Of a DNA stretch of 64,000 nt, positions 47,337 to 55,901 are shown piece after piece; positions within the stretch are counted from its first letter, which is position 1, and the number at the start of each line of letters is the position of its first letter. The translations under genes were made by a program, and so were the position numbers. Below the pieces are notes generated by a model. The model saw nothing but the letters and a program-made list of their open reading frames with translations, searched no databases and was not told the DNA's origin. The stretch comes from Planctomycetota bacterium. GTDB lineage: Bacteria > Planctomycetota > JAJSAM01 > JAJVHW01. The stretch covers positions 1-64,000 of the forward strand of contig JAJRPF010000040.1 of assembly GCA_024280885.1 (NCBI GenBank), given 5' to 3'.

Positions 47337-47580
47337 TGCCAGACCCCGGCCCCGCCACGACGAGCAGCGGGCCCTCGGCGTACTCGACAGCAGCGCGCTG
47401 GGTTTCGGTCAGGCCATCGGCAGAGGTCAAAGAAGACGTCACGAACCCATTGTTCGACCAGCCCGCGGCGACACTCTTGTCGGAACTCGCCCGGTCCTAG
47501 GGGAGGACATGGGCATGCGCCCGTCAGCAGCTCCCAAACCGGCAGCTCCGGGCGATCCTCGGGGCTCGAAGTCCGGTGCC
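47337..47580. repeat. 244-bp direct repeat, copy 2, with dead uvrD fragment
   Basis: On the minus strand it encodes GFVTSS, GLTETQRAAVEYAEGP and AGPGSG, stopping inside the Walker A loop of uvrD. The start codon corresponding to TTG 45556 has become TCG. Upstream lies PEDRPELPVWELL with its stop lost. It is therefore a non-functional copy. Confidence 0.88.
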
Positions 47581-47756
47581 AGGCTCGCTTTCTCGGCTTG
47601 GAAGCTACGCCGAGTGCCTGGCTCACTTCACCGAGCCGCTGCGATCGGCTTCGTTCCCACACCGTTCCCGCGCAACGTGTACGCGTACCACTCTCCCTCG
47701 TGTCCCCGGACAACGAGGTTGCCTTCGACGCGGAGATCGGACCGACGGCGAGCCTC
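47571..47756. repeat. dispersed element, long copy A
   Basis: Begins with CCGGTGCCAGGCTCG and continues with a stretch similar to 52745-52864, and its first 47 bases match 53901-53950. Minus-strand translation gives NLVVRGHEGEWYAYTLRG, echoed as YLVLRGHDGA in copy B, so it may derive from a lost coding region. No gene is called in 47273-47825 apart from the repeats. Confidence 0.65.
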
Positions 47757-47825
47757 GCATCGCAGTTCGTGCGTTTCTCGGATTCGTCGTCCCCGTGTTG
47801 ACGTCGGCGGTGTTTCTGGTGTGAT

Positions 47826-50800
47826 ATGACCGACATCGGACCGCCGCCAATGACCTCCACCCGAGTCCTGTTGGAGCACCACGAGTGGGTGCTGCACCTG
47901 GCGCGCGTCCTATCACGCGATCCTGCGGCGGCCGACGATCTCGCACAGGACACGTGGGTTCGGGCGCTCGAACGACCGCCGTCCCACGACGGCGCGTTGC
48001 GGGCGTGGCTCGGGACCATCGTTCGGAACCTCGCACGCAATCGGATCCGCGGCGACGGACGTCGTCGGTGTCGCGAGCGAGGTGCGACCGGTCCTGCGGC
48101 ATTCCCGGATCCGTCGTTTCTTGTTGCGCGCGCCGAAGCACACGCGCGGGTCGTGGACGTCGTGGTGGCGCTCGACGAACCCTATCGGACGACCGTCCTC
48201 GCGTACTACTTCGAGGGCGCGCCCCTGCGCGACGTCGCCGTGCGCACAGGCGTGTCGCACGACGCGGCGAAGAAGCGTTTGCAGCGTGCGCACGCGTTGC
48301 TGCGCCGAGCCCTCGATGACGAGTACGGCGATGACGAGCACGGCGGAGACCGACGCGCGTGGCTCGCGCCCCTCTTGCTGTGGGACGGTTCCACGCAGTC
48401 CGGCGACGCTCCCGCGATCGCTCAGCGGCCGCTCGCCCGCATCGCGGCGGTCATGGGTGCGAGCGTCTTGCTCGGGACGCTCCTCGTCGCCACGTGGGGT
48501 GTCTTCGGGCCGGTTCTCTTCGATGACGAGAAGGGGGCGACGGCGGTGGAGACCGATGGGAGCGCGAGCCGTGATGCGGGTGCCGACGGCCACGCGATCG
48601 ATCGTGTGCGGACGCGTCACTCTGGGAAGACGACGGCGCGTGACGACGTGACCACGCCGCGCTTCGACACCGCACGCGCTGACCCGAGCGCGTGGTCGGT
48701 GCGTGTCATCGACGCAGAGGGTGCGCCGCTGGCGGGAGTGTCCGTCAAGGCGTACGTGATGCCGCGCGTTACCGCGTACACCGACTTCAACGCATTGCGG
48801 CTGCTGTCCCGGGAGATTCCCGATGCGGACGCCACTGCCACGTCCGACGCGCACGGCGATGCCCGGATCACGTTCCACCCCGGCAAGAACACGCTGATCG
48901 TCGCGCGGCGTCCGGGCTACGCCCAAGCGATGATCTCGCTACGCGGAAGGCGACGCGCAGACGGCGGTCCGGACGTCACGCTGGAGCTCGGTGAGCCGCA
49001 CGTTCTGCGTGGGCGAGTCATCGATGATCTGGGCGTCGGGCGGGTGGGGTTGACCGTGCATGCGGAGGGCATACTCGACGACGCCGTCGTGTTCTGGCCG
49101 GGACGGCGCGTTGTCACGACCGGCTCCGGAGGCGCGTTCGAGTTCACGGATCTGCCTGCGGGCGACTGGGGCGTCGGGATCGGCGACGAAGAGACGCAGC
49201 GCTTCAGAATCGTCGCCGTGGCGCTGCCCGACCCAACCCCTGTGGTCATTCGTCTGCCGCGCGGTTGCACGATCTCGGGGACCGTCACCGATGCGAGCAG
49301 CGGCATCCCGCTGGCGGGCGTCTCGATGCACTTTGGCGTCATGGGCGAGCCGGGGCCGCAGGCTGCGGCGATGGTCGTGACGGACTCGAGGGGACACTAT
49401 GTCCACCGCTCACTCTTCGGCGGGCGTGTGGTGAGAGCCACGGCGGCCCGTCCGGGATACCTGCGAGAGCAACTGGTCACGTTCGGCGTCGGGAGCGCGG
49501 TTCAGGCAGACGTGGGTGGGGTGCTCACGCTCGACGCCTCGCTCCGGCGCGGAGGGACTGTTCGTGGTCGCGTGATGCGTGCGGGCGAGCCGGTAGTCGG
49601 GGCGGCGATCTCGGCGACGCGTCCATCCGGCCGATGGCCGCCGAGTTTCGGCGCGGAGACGGATGCGGACGGACGCTACGAATTCACGGCGCTCCCTGCC
49701 GAGCGGATCACGTTCTCCGTCCGTCCGCGTGAACCGGAGATGGTGCGCGTCTGGTTCGTACCCACAAGCGGCGATGCGGCGCGAGAGATCGTCGCGGGAG
49801 CGGACCCCCTCGAATTGGACTTCGAGGAGGCTCATGACCGCGTCGAATTCGTTGCGGTCGAGGGACGCGTCGTCGATGCGGCGGGAGCACCGATCAGCGC
49901 AGCGATCGTAGGTGATGCGTCGCAGCCGCCGTCGGGGGACGACGGGCGTTTCGAGATCAAGTTGGCGCGCTCCGAGAAGCCTCGAAGAATGGCGGTCCAC
50001 CGTGACGGTTACACTTGGCGCTTCGTCGACGTGGAGACTATCTCGGGCGATCGGGTCCGCCTCGGCGACGTCGTGCTGCGCCGCCCTGCCCGCCTGCGCG
50101 GGCGTGTGGTCGACGCAACTGGCGCCCCAGTCGGTGGCGCCTTCGTGTGGATCGGTGAGTATCGCGAGAACGTCTCGGCATCGATCTGGATCGGTGCACC
50201 GTACGGTGACCATGCCCCTCTTGGACCGTACCGTCAGATCTCGGATGGCGACGGGCGTTTCGCGTTGCAATCGTCCATGCCGGAGGGGCGGCTCGCCGTC
50301 CGAGCGCGCGCTCCAGGCTATGCGACGGGGGAGTCGGAGTGGTTCCGCCATCCCGGGGCCCCAGCCGAGCCGGAGGTCGAGGTCGTCCTGAACACGCCGG
50401 AGACCGCCGCTGGGGTGGTCCGGAACGAACGCACCGGCGAGACCGTGCGCGGCGCGCGCGTCCTGATCCTCTCCGCGCAGCAGATGCGACAGAGCGCGAT
50501 CGGCTCTCTCCGTCAAGGCCTCCAACCGGCGCGAGCGCGAACTGATGGGTCGGGATCCTACGCGATCGAGGGACTCGACCCGGGTGCGTACGTGGTCGGT
50601 GCGGTGGCCGATGGATTCCTGGGCGCGGATGTGGACGTCACGCTCCCGCACGACGGCCCGATCGAGATTCGCCTGGAGCCGCTCTTCACCCTGGGTGGCA
50701 TCGTGGTCGATGTGGCGGGGCGGCCCTTCGCCGAATGCGTGGTTCGTGTCCTCAGCTTCAAGACGCAGCCGTTCACGAACTTCGACATCAAGACGGACTT

Positions 50801-50954
50801 GAATGGTGAGTTCCGCGCGGAAGGGCTCCGGTTCGCGGACTACAGGATCGTCGTTCCTGGTGTCGGCTGGTCCGCGGAACTCGTCGAGGCCGGGTCGAGC
50901 GATACGCGGATCGTGATCGAACCGTTCCCCGACGAGGACGACGAGGACGAATAG
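47826..50954 (+). CDS. ECF sigma factor fused to transmembrane and beta-domain protein
   Basis: 1042 residues. Residues 15-75 are sigma region 2 (DLAQDTWVRAL, AWLGTIVRNLARNRIR). Residues 110-160 are region 4 with helix-turn-helix (LRDVAVRTGVSHDAAKKRLQRA). A transmembrane helix lies at about 203-232. The remaining 750 residues are extracytoplasmic CarboxypepD_reg-like modules (GRVVDATGAPVGGAFVWIG, GSYAIEGLDPGAYVVGAV) with an acidic end. ECF factors with long C-terminal extensions are known in planctomycetes. The topology suggests the outer part controls release of the sigma domain; this is inferred. No anti-sigma gene is adjacent. ATG at 47826; 47850 possible. Confidence 0.9.
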   Translation: MTDIGPPPMTSTRVLLEHHEWVLHLARVLSRDPAAADDLAQDTWVRALERPPSHDGALRAWLGTIVRNLARNRIRGDGRRRCRERGATGPAAFPDPSFLVARAEAHARVVDVVVALDEPYRTTVLAYYFEGAPLRDVAVRTGVSHDAAKKRLQRAHALLRRALDDEYGDDEHGGDRRAWLAPLLLWDGSTQSGDAPAIAQRPLARIAAVMGASVLLGTLLVATWGVFGPVLFDDEKGATAVETDGSASRDAGADGHAIDRVRTRHSGKTTARDDVTTPRFDTARADPSAWSVRVIDAEGAPLAGVSVKAYVMPRVTAYTDFNALRLLSREIPDADATATSDAHGDARITFHPGKNTLIVARRPGYAQAMISLRGRRRADGGPDVTLELGEPHVLRGRVIDDLGVGRVGLTVHAEGILDDAVVFWPGRRVVTTGSGGAFEFTDLPAGDWGVGIGDEETQRFRIVAVALPDPTPVVIRLPRGCTISGTVTDASSGIPLAGVSMHFGVMGEPGPQAAAMVVTDSRGHYVHRSLFGGRVVRATAARPGYLREQLVTFGVGSAVQADVGGVLTLDASLRRGGTVRGRVMRAGEPVVGAAISATRPSGRWPPSFGAETDADGRYEFTALPAERITFSVRPREPEMVRVWFVPTSGDAAREIVAGADPLELDFEEAHDRVEFVAVEGRVVDAAGAPISAAIVGDASQPPSGDDGRFEIKLARSEKPRRMAVHRDGYTWRFVDVETISGDRVRLGDVVLRRPARLRGRVVDATGAPVGGAFVWIGEYRENVSASIWIGAPYGDHAPLGPYRQISDGDGRFALQSSMPEGRLAVRARAPGYATGESEWFRHPGAPAEPEVEVVLNTPETAAGVVRNERTGETVRGARVLILSAQQMRQSAIGSLRQGLQPARARTDGSGSYAIEGLDPGAYVVGAVADGFLGADVDVTLPHDGPIEIRLEPLFTLGGIVVDVAGRPFAECVVRVLSFKTQPFTNFDIKTDLNGEFRAEGLRFADYRIVVPGVGWSAELVEAGSSDTRIVIEPFPDEDDEDE

Positions 50955-50968
50955 CCTGTCGAGGTGCG

Positions 50969-50987
50969 AACTACGGTGCCAGGTTGG
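50969..50987. repeat. dispersed element, short copy C
   Basis: ACGGTGCCAGGTTGG and about 25 further bases resemble the start of copies A and D. It lies 15 bases after the stop of the sigma-fusion gene. Confidence 0.5.
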
Positions 50988-51122
50988 ACTCTTCGGCCTG
51001 GGACCGTCACGTCGTGGCATCGTCACTTCGTCGTGGATCTCGCCTGACCGAGCGGTGTGAGTTCCTGGACCCGACACTCACTGTTCGGCCGACGGAGTCG
51101 TTGCCAGATGCGACACTACGCC

Positions 51123-51440
51123 ATGGGCAATCGAGAGCGCGCCGGACGACGGTGCTCGGTACGAAGACTCGACGCGACGCAACGAAGAGAGGATGCGCGC
51201 CGCTGGCTCACGTCGCGTGGCCGGCCGCGGAAGCCCCTCAGTTCGTATGCGAAGCGCTACGGCATCACGGAGAGCATCGCCCACCTGGAGCTCATCGAGC
51301 TCGGGTGGCGTGATGAGGTCGATATCGAGGCCTACGAGTCGGCCGGCATCCGCTGGGAGTACAAGTACGACGGGTACCTGGGCGAGCTGTTCGTGGTCCC
51401 AGAAGGCACACCCGAGTGGGAACTCCCCCAGTACTGGTAG
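51123..51440 (+). CDS. conserved hypothetical protein
   Basis: About 105 residues. The core SSYAKRYGITESIAHLELIELGW and KYDGYLGELFVVPEGTPEWEL look like a small family seen in many genomes without known function; the first part may be a helix-turn-helix. Start uncertain (51123, 51108 or 51057 are in frame). Its last three codons and stop are copied in the tandem repeat that follows. Confidence 0.6.
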   Translation: MGNRERAGRRCSVRRLDATQRREDARRWLTSRGRPRKPLSSYAKRYGITESIAHLELIELGWRDEVDIEAYESAGIRWEYKYDGYLGELFVVPEGTPEWELPQYW

Positions 51441-51486
51441 GCGATGCAGTACTGGTAGGCGATGCGCGACTGGTAGGCGAGGCGTG
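51431..51486. repeat. three 18-19 bp tandem units
   Basis: Units begin TACTGGTAGGCGATGC, TACTGGTAGGCGATGC and GACTGGTAGGCGAGGC. The first contains the stop of the upstream gene, so the QYW-stop end is triplicated. It is likely slippage. Confidence 0.85.
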
Positions 51487-51531
51487 TGACCGCGACGACG
51501 AGTGACGGCAGATTGCCGCGTCGCGCTGGCG

Positions 51532-52065
51532 CTACGTTTCGAAAACGGCGTCGAGATTGCGGCGCACGCGGGCCGCATCGAAGCCGATACGGGGACGTGG
51601 ATCGTTCGTGATCGTATCTTCGACCAGATCACGCAACGTGTCGGACGCGAGCACGTCGGCGTCGAGTAGAGACCGGATGTCTGCCAGATCGCGCGCGGCT
51701 CCGCGGTGGAGCTTCGCCATTGCGATCGAGTACGGATCGCATAGGAAGACGTCGACTGTACCAAAGCGACCGACGAACTCGGCGCGCCCCTCTGCACCGC
51801 GCGGGACCGGTACGAAATCGGAAGGCTGCGCCTCTTCCACGTTCACGCGCAAGCGGTCCTTGAGAGCGACGATCGCCCGGATCCAAGCGTGATGGTCAGC
51901 GTCGTCCACGCTGAACGAGATGTCGACGTCGCGTGTTGTGTCGCGCAATCCTCGCCAGACGAGAGTCTCACCACCGCAGAGGTAGAGACGGGCGGGACGG
52001 CGGTAGGCCAGACCGAGTTCCTTGAGGAAATGAACGAGACGCGTGCGATCGATGTCCTCACGCAT
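51532..52065 (-). CDS. nucleotidyltransferase-like protein, toxin-like
   Basis: 177 residues. LYLCGGETLVWRGLRDTTRDVDISF carries the GG and R-T-x-D-x-D pattern of AbiEii/DUF6036-type nucleotidyltransferases; DVFLCDPYSIAMAKLHRGA follows. These can be toxins that modify tRNA or proteins. ATG 52065 overlaps its upstream partner by eight bases. It is probably the effector of a two-gene module. Activity is inferred from family. Confidence 0.78.
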   Translation of the reverse strand: MREDIDRTRLVHFLKELGLAYRRPARLYLCGGETLVWRGLRDTTRDVDISFSVDDADHHAWIRAIVALKDRLRVNVEEAQPSDFVPVPRGAEGRAEFVGRFGTVDVFLCDPYSIAMAKLHRGAARDLADIRSLLDADVLASDTLRDLVEDTITNDPRPRIGFDAARVRRNLDAVFET

Positions 52066-52582
52066 GCGCGATCGCCGGTCGTTCGAGCTCGGTCTGGCGG
52101 AGCCACGTGTGGAATGAGTCGATGAGATCGATCACGACGTTGCCTTCGGGACGCTCCGCGTGGAGTTCGCGCGCGATCGCCGGGCAGCGCTCCCCGAAGT
52201 CGTCTTCGGGATCAGGAAGCTGCTGCGGTTCGACCGCCAGAGCCGGCAGGCGATGGGGACTGCCGAAGAGATGAACGACGTCCGGCTCCCACTGGATGGC
52301 GAACGCACGGGCGAGGCGCCACGCGAGACCAAGTGACGCGCGCTCGACTCCTGCGACCTGCTCCGCAACTCGGCGAACGGCCTCTGGGGCGACCTGATCA
52401 TGGAGAACGAAGAGGCAGGGCAGAGACGAGAAAAGGCGCGGGTCGCCGGCAGTGATCAGCCGCGTGATCAGGTCTTCGAGTTCGGCGGTCGACGGCGTCC
52501 GTACACTCGCAGCGGGCGCGAACAGACCGACGCCCAACTCGGCCAGTATCAGCGACAGGCTTCGGTCCGGGGTCTCAACCAT
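52058..52582 (-). CDS. partner of the nucleotidyltransferase, unknown family
   Basis: 174 residues with a helical start (ELEDLITRLITAGDPRLFSSLP) and a middle ERASLGLAWRLARAFAIQW. I do not recognise the family. It precedes and overlaps the nucleotidyltransferase gene, the order expected of antitoxin before toxin. ATG at 52582. Confidence 0.65.
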   Translation of the reverse strand: MVETPDRSLSLILAELGVGLFAPAASVRTPSTAELEDLITRLITAGDPRLFSSLPCLFVLHDQVAPEAVRRVAEQVAGVERASLGLAWRLARAFAIQWEPDVVHLFGSPHRLPALAVEPQQLPDPEDDFGERCPAIARELHAERPEGNVVIDLIDSFHTWLRQTELERPAIAHA

Positions 52583-52728
52583 CGCCCCATGATGCCCGAT
52601 CTCGCGACCGAGTGCGGAACTGTGTCGAGCGGTCGCTGCTTCGTTCGGTTTGAGCGAAGAGCGAACGACTCCGCCTAGTCACCCGACGTGCCACGCAATC
52701 GCGGCTGCCGCCGAGTGAACGCAATGCG

Positions 52729-52864
52729 AAATGCGGCGCCAGGCTCGCGCTCAACGCGCCGCGGCGATCGGACTCGCTCCCACGCAGCGCATACGCGTAT
52801 CACGCTCCGTCGTGTCCCCGGAGAACCAGGTAACGTCGACGCGTGGACCCGACCGACTGCGAGC
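52729..52864. repeat. dispersed element, long copy B
   Basis: AAATGCGGCGCCAGGCTCGC (52729-52748) then about 115 bases similar to copy A with gaps. The longest shared run is CGTGTCCCCGGA. It covers the 3' end of the pilin-like frame below. Confidence 0.65.
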
Positions 52865-53756
52865 TCAGTTCCCGGCATAGTGCTCCGGTCGAGAAGATGC
52901 GCCTGGCGCCGTCATCTGGACACCGGTCTCCTGGGATCAGCATCAGGGTTCCGCGACCGCAATCGGCGCCAGGGGACGAAGGCGCAGGCGATCGCGAAGG
53001 CGAGGAGCCAGTGCACGACGCTGCTCTCGATCGCTGCGAGCCACCAGGCGCGGCGAGCGGTGAGCGGTGAGCGGTGAGCGCATCGATCTCGTCGAGAACC
53101 GATGAGCGTGCAGAGTCAGCAGGACGTCGATTTCGTAGTGGCACCACCGTAAGTGCGCGGAGAACCTCCGCTCGAGCGTCCGGGCCGATCGTGATCGGTT
53201 CGTCCGGCTGAAGGCCGAGATGCTCCCGATCCGTCCACTGAGCCGCGCCGTCGTCGAAGAGGATGGTCAATCCGCCCCGGTGGTGTCGCACCACGCCGTC
53301 CGCGTCCGGTGCGTCGCACGCGATCGCCTGTGGCTCTTCGCTGTCCGGGTCGAGTGGGAACTCCGTGAATTCGCGGACGGCGTACGAGCAGAGGCGGCGA
53401 ACAACCGCCGCGTCGGAGTAGTCGACGTCATCCCAGAACCGGGCGTCGTCGTCCGTCTGCGGCGCGAATACCGACTCGTCCCCGGGACAGAGCATGACGG
53501 ACTCCCGCGTCCTCTGAACGTACTCCCGTTTTCGGTACTCCAGCCAGAGCGCCGTTCCGTCGTAAGGCGGCGGCCCGGGCTTCTCCATCAACAGCGACGA
53601 ATAGATCCCGCCCAAGTGCCGAAGGTTATTCGCGCACGCTATCTGGAGGTGCCCGTTTGGGTTACCACGCCTGCGCGACGCGAGTGCGGAGTGAACACCG
53701 GCGAGCACGCAGGCCACGATCACCATGGTCAGCACGGCCAGAACCGAACGTCTCAT
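52800..53756 (-). CDS. pilin-like secreted protein with frameshift-prone tract
   Basis: 318 residues as read. It has an N-terminal hydrophobic helix (VLAVLTMVIVACVLAGV), CANNLRHLGGIY, VMLCPGDESVF and HHRGGLTILFDDG, the style of planctomycete pseudopilins (DUF1559-like). Near residue 226 it enters a heptanucleotide repeat (53055-53080). Beyond it the read frame is low-complexity. A second frame instead gives a transmembrane tail (VVHWLLAFAIACAFVPW) ending RRPVSR with a stop at 52912. One extra repeat unit would join the two, so the true 3' end may be 52912. Alternative: assembly error. Confidence 0.65.
   Translation of the reverse strand: MRRSVLAVLTMVIVACVLAGVHSALASRRRGNPNGHLQIACANNLRHLGGIYSSLLMEKPGPPPYDGTALWLEYRKREYVQRTRESVMLCPGDESVFAPQTDDDARFWDDVDYSDAAVVRRLCSYAVREFTEFPLDPDSEEPQAIACDAPDADGVVRHHRGGLTILFDDGAAQWTDREHLGLQPDEPITIGPDARAEVLRALTVVPLRNRRPADSARSSVLDEIDALTAHRSPLAAPGGSQRSRAASCTGSSPSRSPAPSSPGADCGRGTLMLIPGDRCPDDGARRIFSTGALCRELSSQSVGSTRRRYLVLRGHDGA
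53055..53080. repeat. heptanucleotide tandem repeat
   Basis: GAGCGGT repeated 3.7 times inside the pilin-like frame. Seven is not a multiple of three, so gain or loss of one unit shifts the reading frame. Confidence 0.9.
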
Positions 53757-53897
53757 CCTCTCCGTCCCCCCCTCGCCCGTCGCACGCGGCGGTGAGCGGC
53801 GCCTGGATCACGAAGACGTGTCCTCGCTGCCAGCGCGTCGCGCCACGCGACGCAGCCACACCCTACTGCCCCGCCATCTGGACGTCGACCGCGGTCG

Positions 53898-53950
53898 AAA
53901 TGCGGTGCCAGGCTCGTGTTATTCGTTCAAGCGCTACGCCGAGTTCCTGG
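53898..53950. repeat. dispersed element, copy D
   Basis: AATGCGGTGCCAGGCTCG, then GCTACGCCGAGTTCCTGG, aligning without gaps to copy A over about 47 bases. The rest of 53757-54025 is unremarkable. Confidence 0.65.
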
Positions 53951-54025
53951 AGTGCGCGAACGGCTACCGGCAGGTGGTGGTAGGCTCACGGAGACGCCGG
54001 GATCACCTCCGGCACGCGTACCGCG

Positions 54026-55771
54026 ATGATCTCGACACCCCGTCTCCTCTGCCTCTTGTTTGCCGCCGTCTCCCTGGCGTCGACGACGCCTGTCCGCGCC
54101 GGCGCGAAGACGACTGAGCTCCCCCCGCCGCTCCCCGCACACCAGGTCATCGTGCGCGGCCGTGGGACACTCGCCCGATCGCTCATCAGCGCGTGCGCGC
54201 CGGCGTGGACCGGCTCCTCGCGAGTACGCCGCGTCATACTGATCGTCGACCCGGTCCAGCCGCTCGCGGACGTGACCGAGGACTTCATCTCTGCGCTCGT
54301 TGCGCTCGACGAACGCTCGCCAACTGAACTGCGGTGGAGCCTGGCCACGCTGGGACGCGGACCCGAGAGGTCGACCCCCACCGCGTCGGCCCTCAGTCCC
54401 GCTCTTGGCAGCGCTCTTCAGCCGCGCAACCTGATCGCCGACACGCTCACATCTCTGCGTCTCACCGCGGCCAAGTGTCCCGCGAACAGCTTGCTGGTCT
54501 ACGTCGCAGCGCTCAACTTCGAGGACGAGCGGGACGTCGAGGGGCTTGCAATGGCACTGCACTCGCGCGGCCAGACCCTCTCTGTCGTGGGACCGGAGGC
54601 GGGCTTTCAGCGTGCGTGGAACGACGGCATCAATCCACCGTACAGCGGACGCAAAGAGGCCGACGGCAGCACGACCATCTACGACCCCAACGTCGGTCGA
54701 TCGCCGCTTGCGGCCGACGATCCAGACGGCACCCGCGCCCCATGGCATGGTCCAGAGACGGCGCTCCCGATGCTGCCGGCGCGTTTCGGGGGCCACTTCG
54801 ATGGCAGGCTGTTCACGTTCCGCGACGAGGTCGACCCGGACACGGGCGAGCCGGTTCGTCGTCCGTATGAGCATGCGTATCCCTCGGGCTGGGGACCGTG
54901 GTCGTTGATGCGCCTGGCCGCGGTGACTGGCGGTCGCTACGTCACGTGGTCCACGCAGCCCACCGGCACGACGGTTCGGTATGACGGGGCGCGGCTCGAT
55001 CTCTTCGCTCCCGATCTTCGCGCTCGCGCCGACGTCCTCGACGCGGCCGCCAAGCGCCCGCTGCGCGCGGCGGTCGTTCGCGTCTGGGGCGCGATGACCG
55101 ACGCGTCGGACGTCGTGTTCGGGTCGACGCCGCCGGTGCGCACGGACCTTGAGTCACCGCTACGCATGTGCGAGCCGAGCTCCCGACTCGGACCTCCGCG
55201 GGTGTTCTACGAGCGCGAGGACCATCAAGACTTCCTCGCGCAGTGCCCGCGTCTGATGCGACTGCTCGACACCGCGATCCGGAAGATCAGCGCCGCAATT
55301 GCGCGGTCCGAGCGTCCCCGCGACGACGATGCTCGCCGCGACCTGGCCGACGCACGCCTCGAGCGCCATGTGCTCTTGTGCGAGCGCTTCGCATGGGGAG
55401 AGGCGTACGCGCGCGGTCGGCGCCTCATGTCACGTGCGTGGCGCGACGACGGTCGCGTACCTGCCCTGGACTGGGTGACGTACGCGCACTCCCGTGACGA
55501 CGGGACGCGCATGCTGGATGAGGACGTCGACATCGTGGACGCCGAACGCGCAGCCGAGGTACTCGCCGACCGCAATTTCCTACTCGACACGTACGCGGGG
55601 ACGCCGTGGGGTGCGCTGATTGCCCGCAATCGGATCCGGACGTACCGACTGATTCGCGTGCCGCTCGCAACCGGCAGCCCACCGCATCGAAACGGCCTCG
55701 CCGACTCGACCCCGAGACCGCCAGACGTCACGCCGAGCGGGGGCACGAGCGGGCCGGCGACGGGCGACTGA
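54026..55771 (+). CDS. secreted protein of unknown function
   Basis: 581 residues. A signal peptide (LLCLLFAAVSLASTTPVRAGA) is followed by a region with the look of a vWA-like fold (RRVILIVDPVQPLADVTEDF, LLVYVAALNFEDERDVEGL) but no MIDAS metal site. GGHFDGRLFTFRDEVDPDTGEPV is the most conserved-looking stretch. The C-terminus is Pro-rich. I do not recognise the family. ATG at 54026 without a clear ribosome site. Confidence 0.65.
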   Translation: MISTPRLLCLLFAAVSLASTTPVRAGAKTTELPPPLPAHQVIVRGRGTLARSLISACAPAWTGSSRVRRVILIVDPVQPLADVTEDFISALVALDERSPTELRWSLATLGRGPERSTPTASALSPALGSALQPRNLIADTLTSLRLTAAKCPANSLLVYVAALNFEDERDVEGLAMALHSRGQTLSVVGPEAGFQRAWNDGINPPYSGRKEADGSTTIYDPNVGRSPLAADDPDGTRAPWHGPETALPMLPARFGGHFDGRLFTFRDEVDPDTGEPVRRPYEHAYPSGWGPWSLMRLAAVTGGRYVTWSTQPTGTTVRYDGARLDLFAPDLRARADVLDAAAKRPLRAAVVRVWGAMTDASDVVFGSTPPVRTDLESPLRMCEPSSRLGPPRVFYEREDHQDFLAQCPRLMRLLDTAIRKISAAIARSERPRDDDARRDLADARLERHVLLCERFAWGEAYARGRRLMSRAWRDDGRVPALDWVTYAHSRDDGTRMLDEDVDIVDAERAAEVLADRNFLLDTYAGTPWGALIARNRIRTYRLIRVPLATGSPPHRNGLADSTPRPPDVTPSGGTSGPATGD

Positions 55772-55901
55772 AGCGCACGCTCTCGGAGTACGGGGTACCT
55801 GCGGTACCTGGGCACGGTCATCTCGCACCGTCATTTGGATCGCCCCCTCCGCGAGGGCCGCGCTGGAGCCCGAGCGTGTAGGTTGGGAAGGGAGACCGGC
55901 G

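Noticed and set aside
47273-48040. N-terminal extension of the M48 protease
   Set aside because: The frame stays open through repeat DNA, but the protease begins at 47272 after a strong ribosome site.
49410-51077. Minus-strand open frame over the sigma-fusion gene
   Set aside because: No motif; the plus frame holds repeated beta modules.
53757-54025. Small gene before the secreted protein
   Set aside because: Frames are short, overlap the dispersed element and lack ribosome sites.
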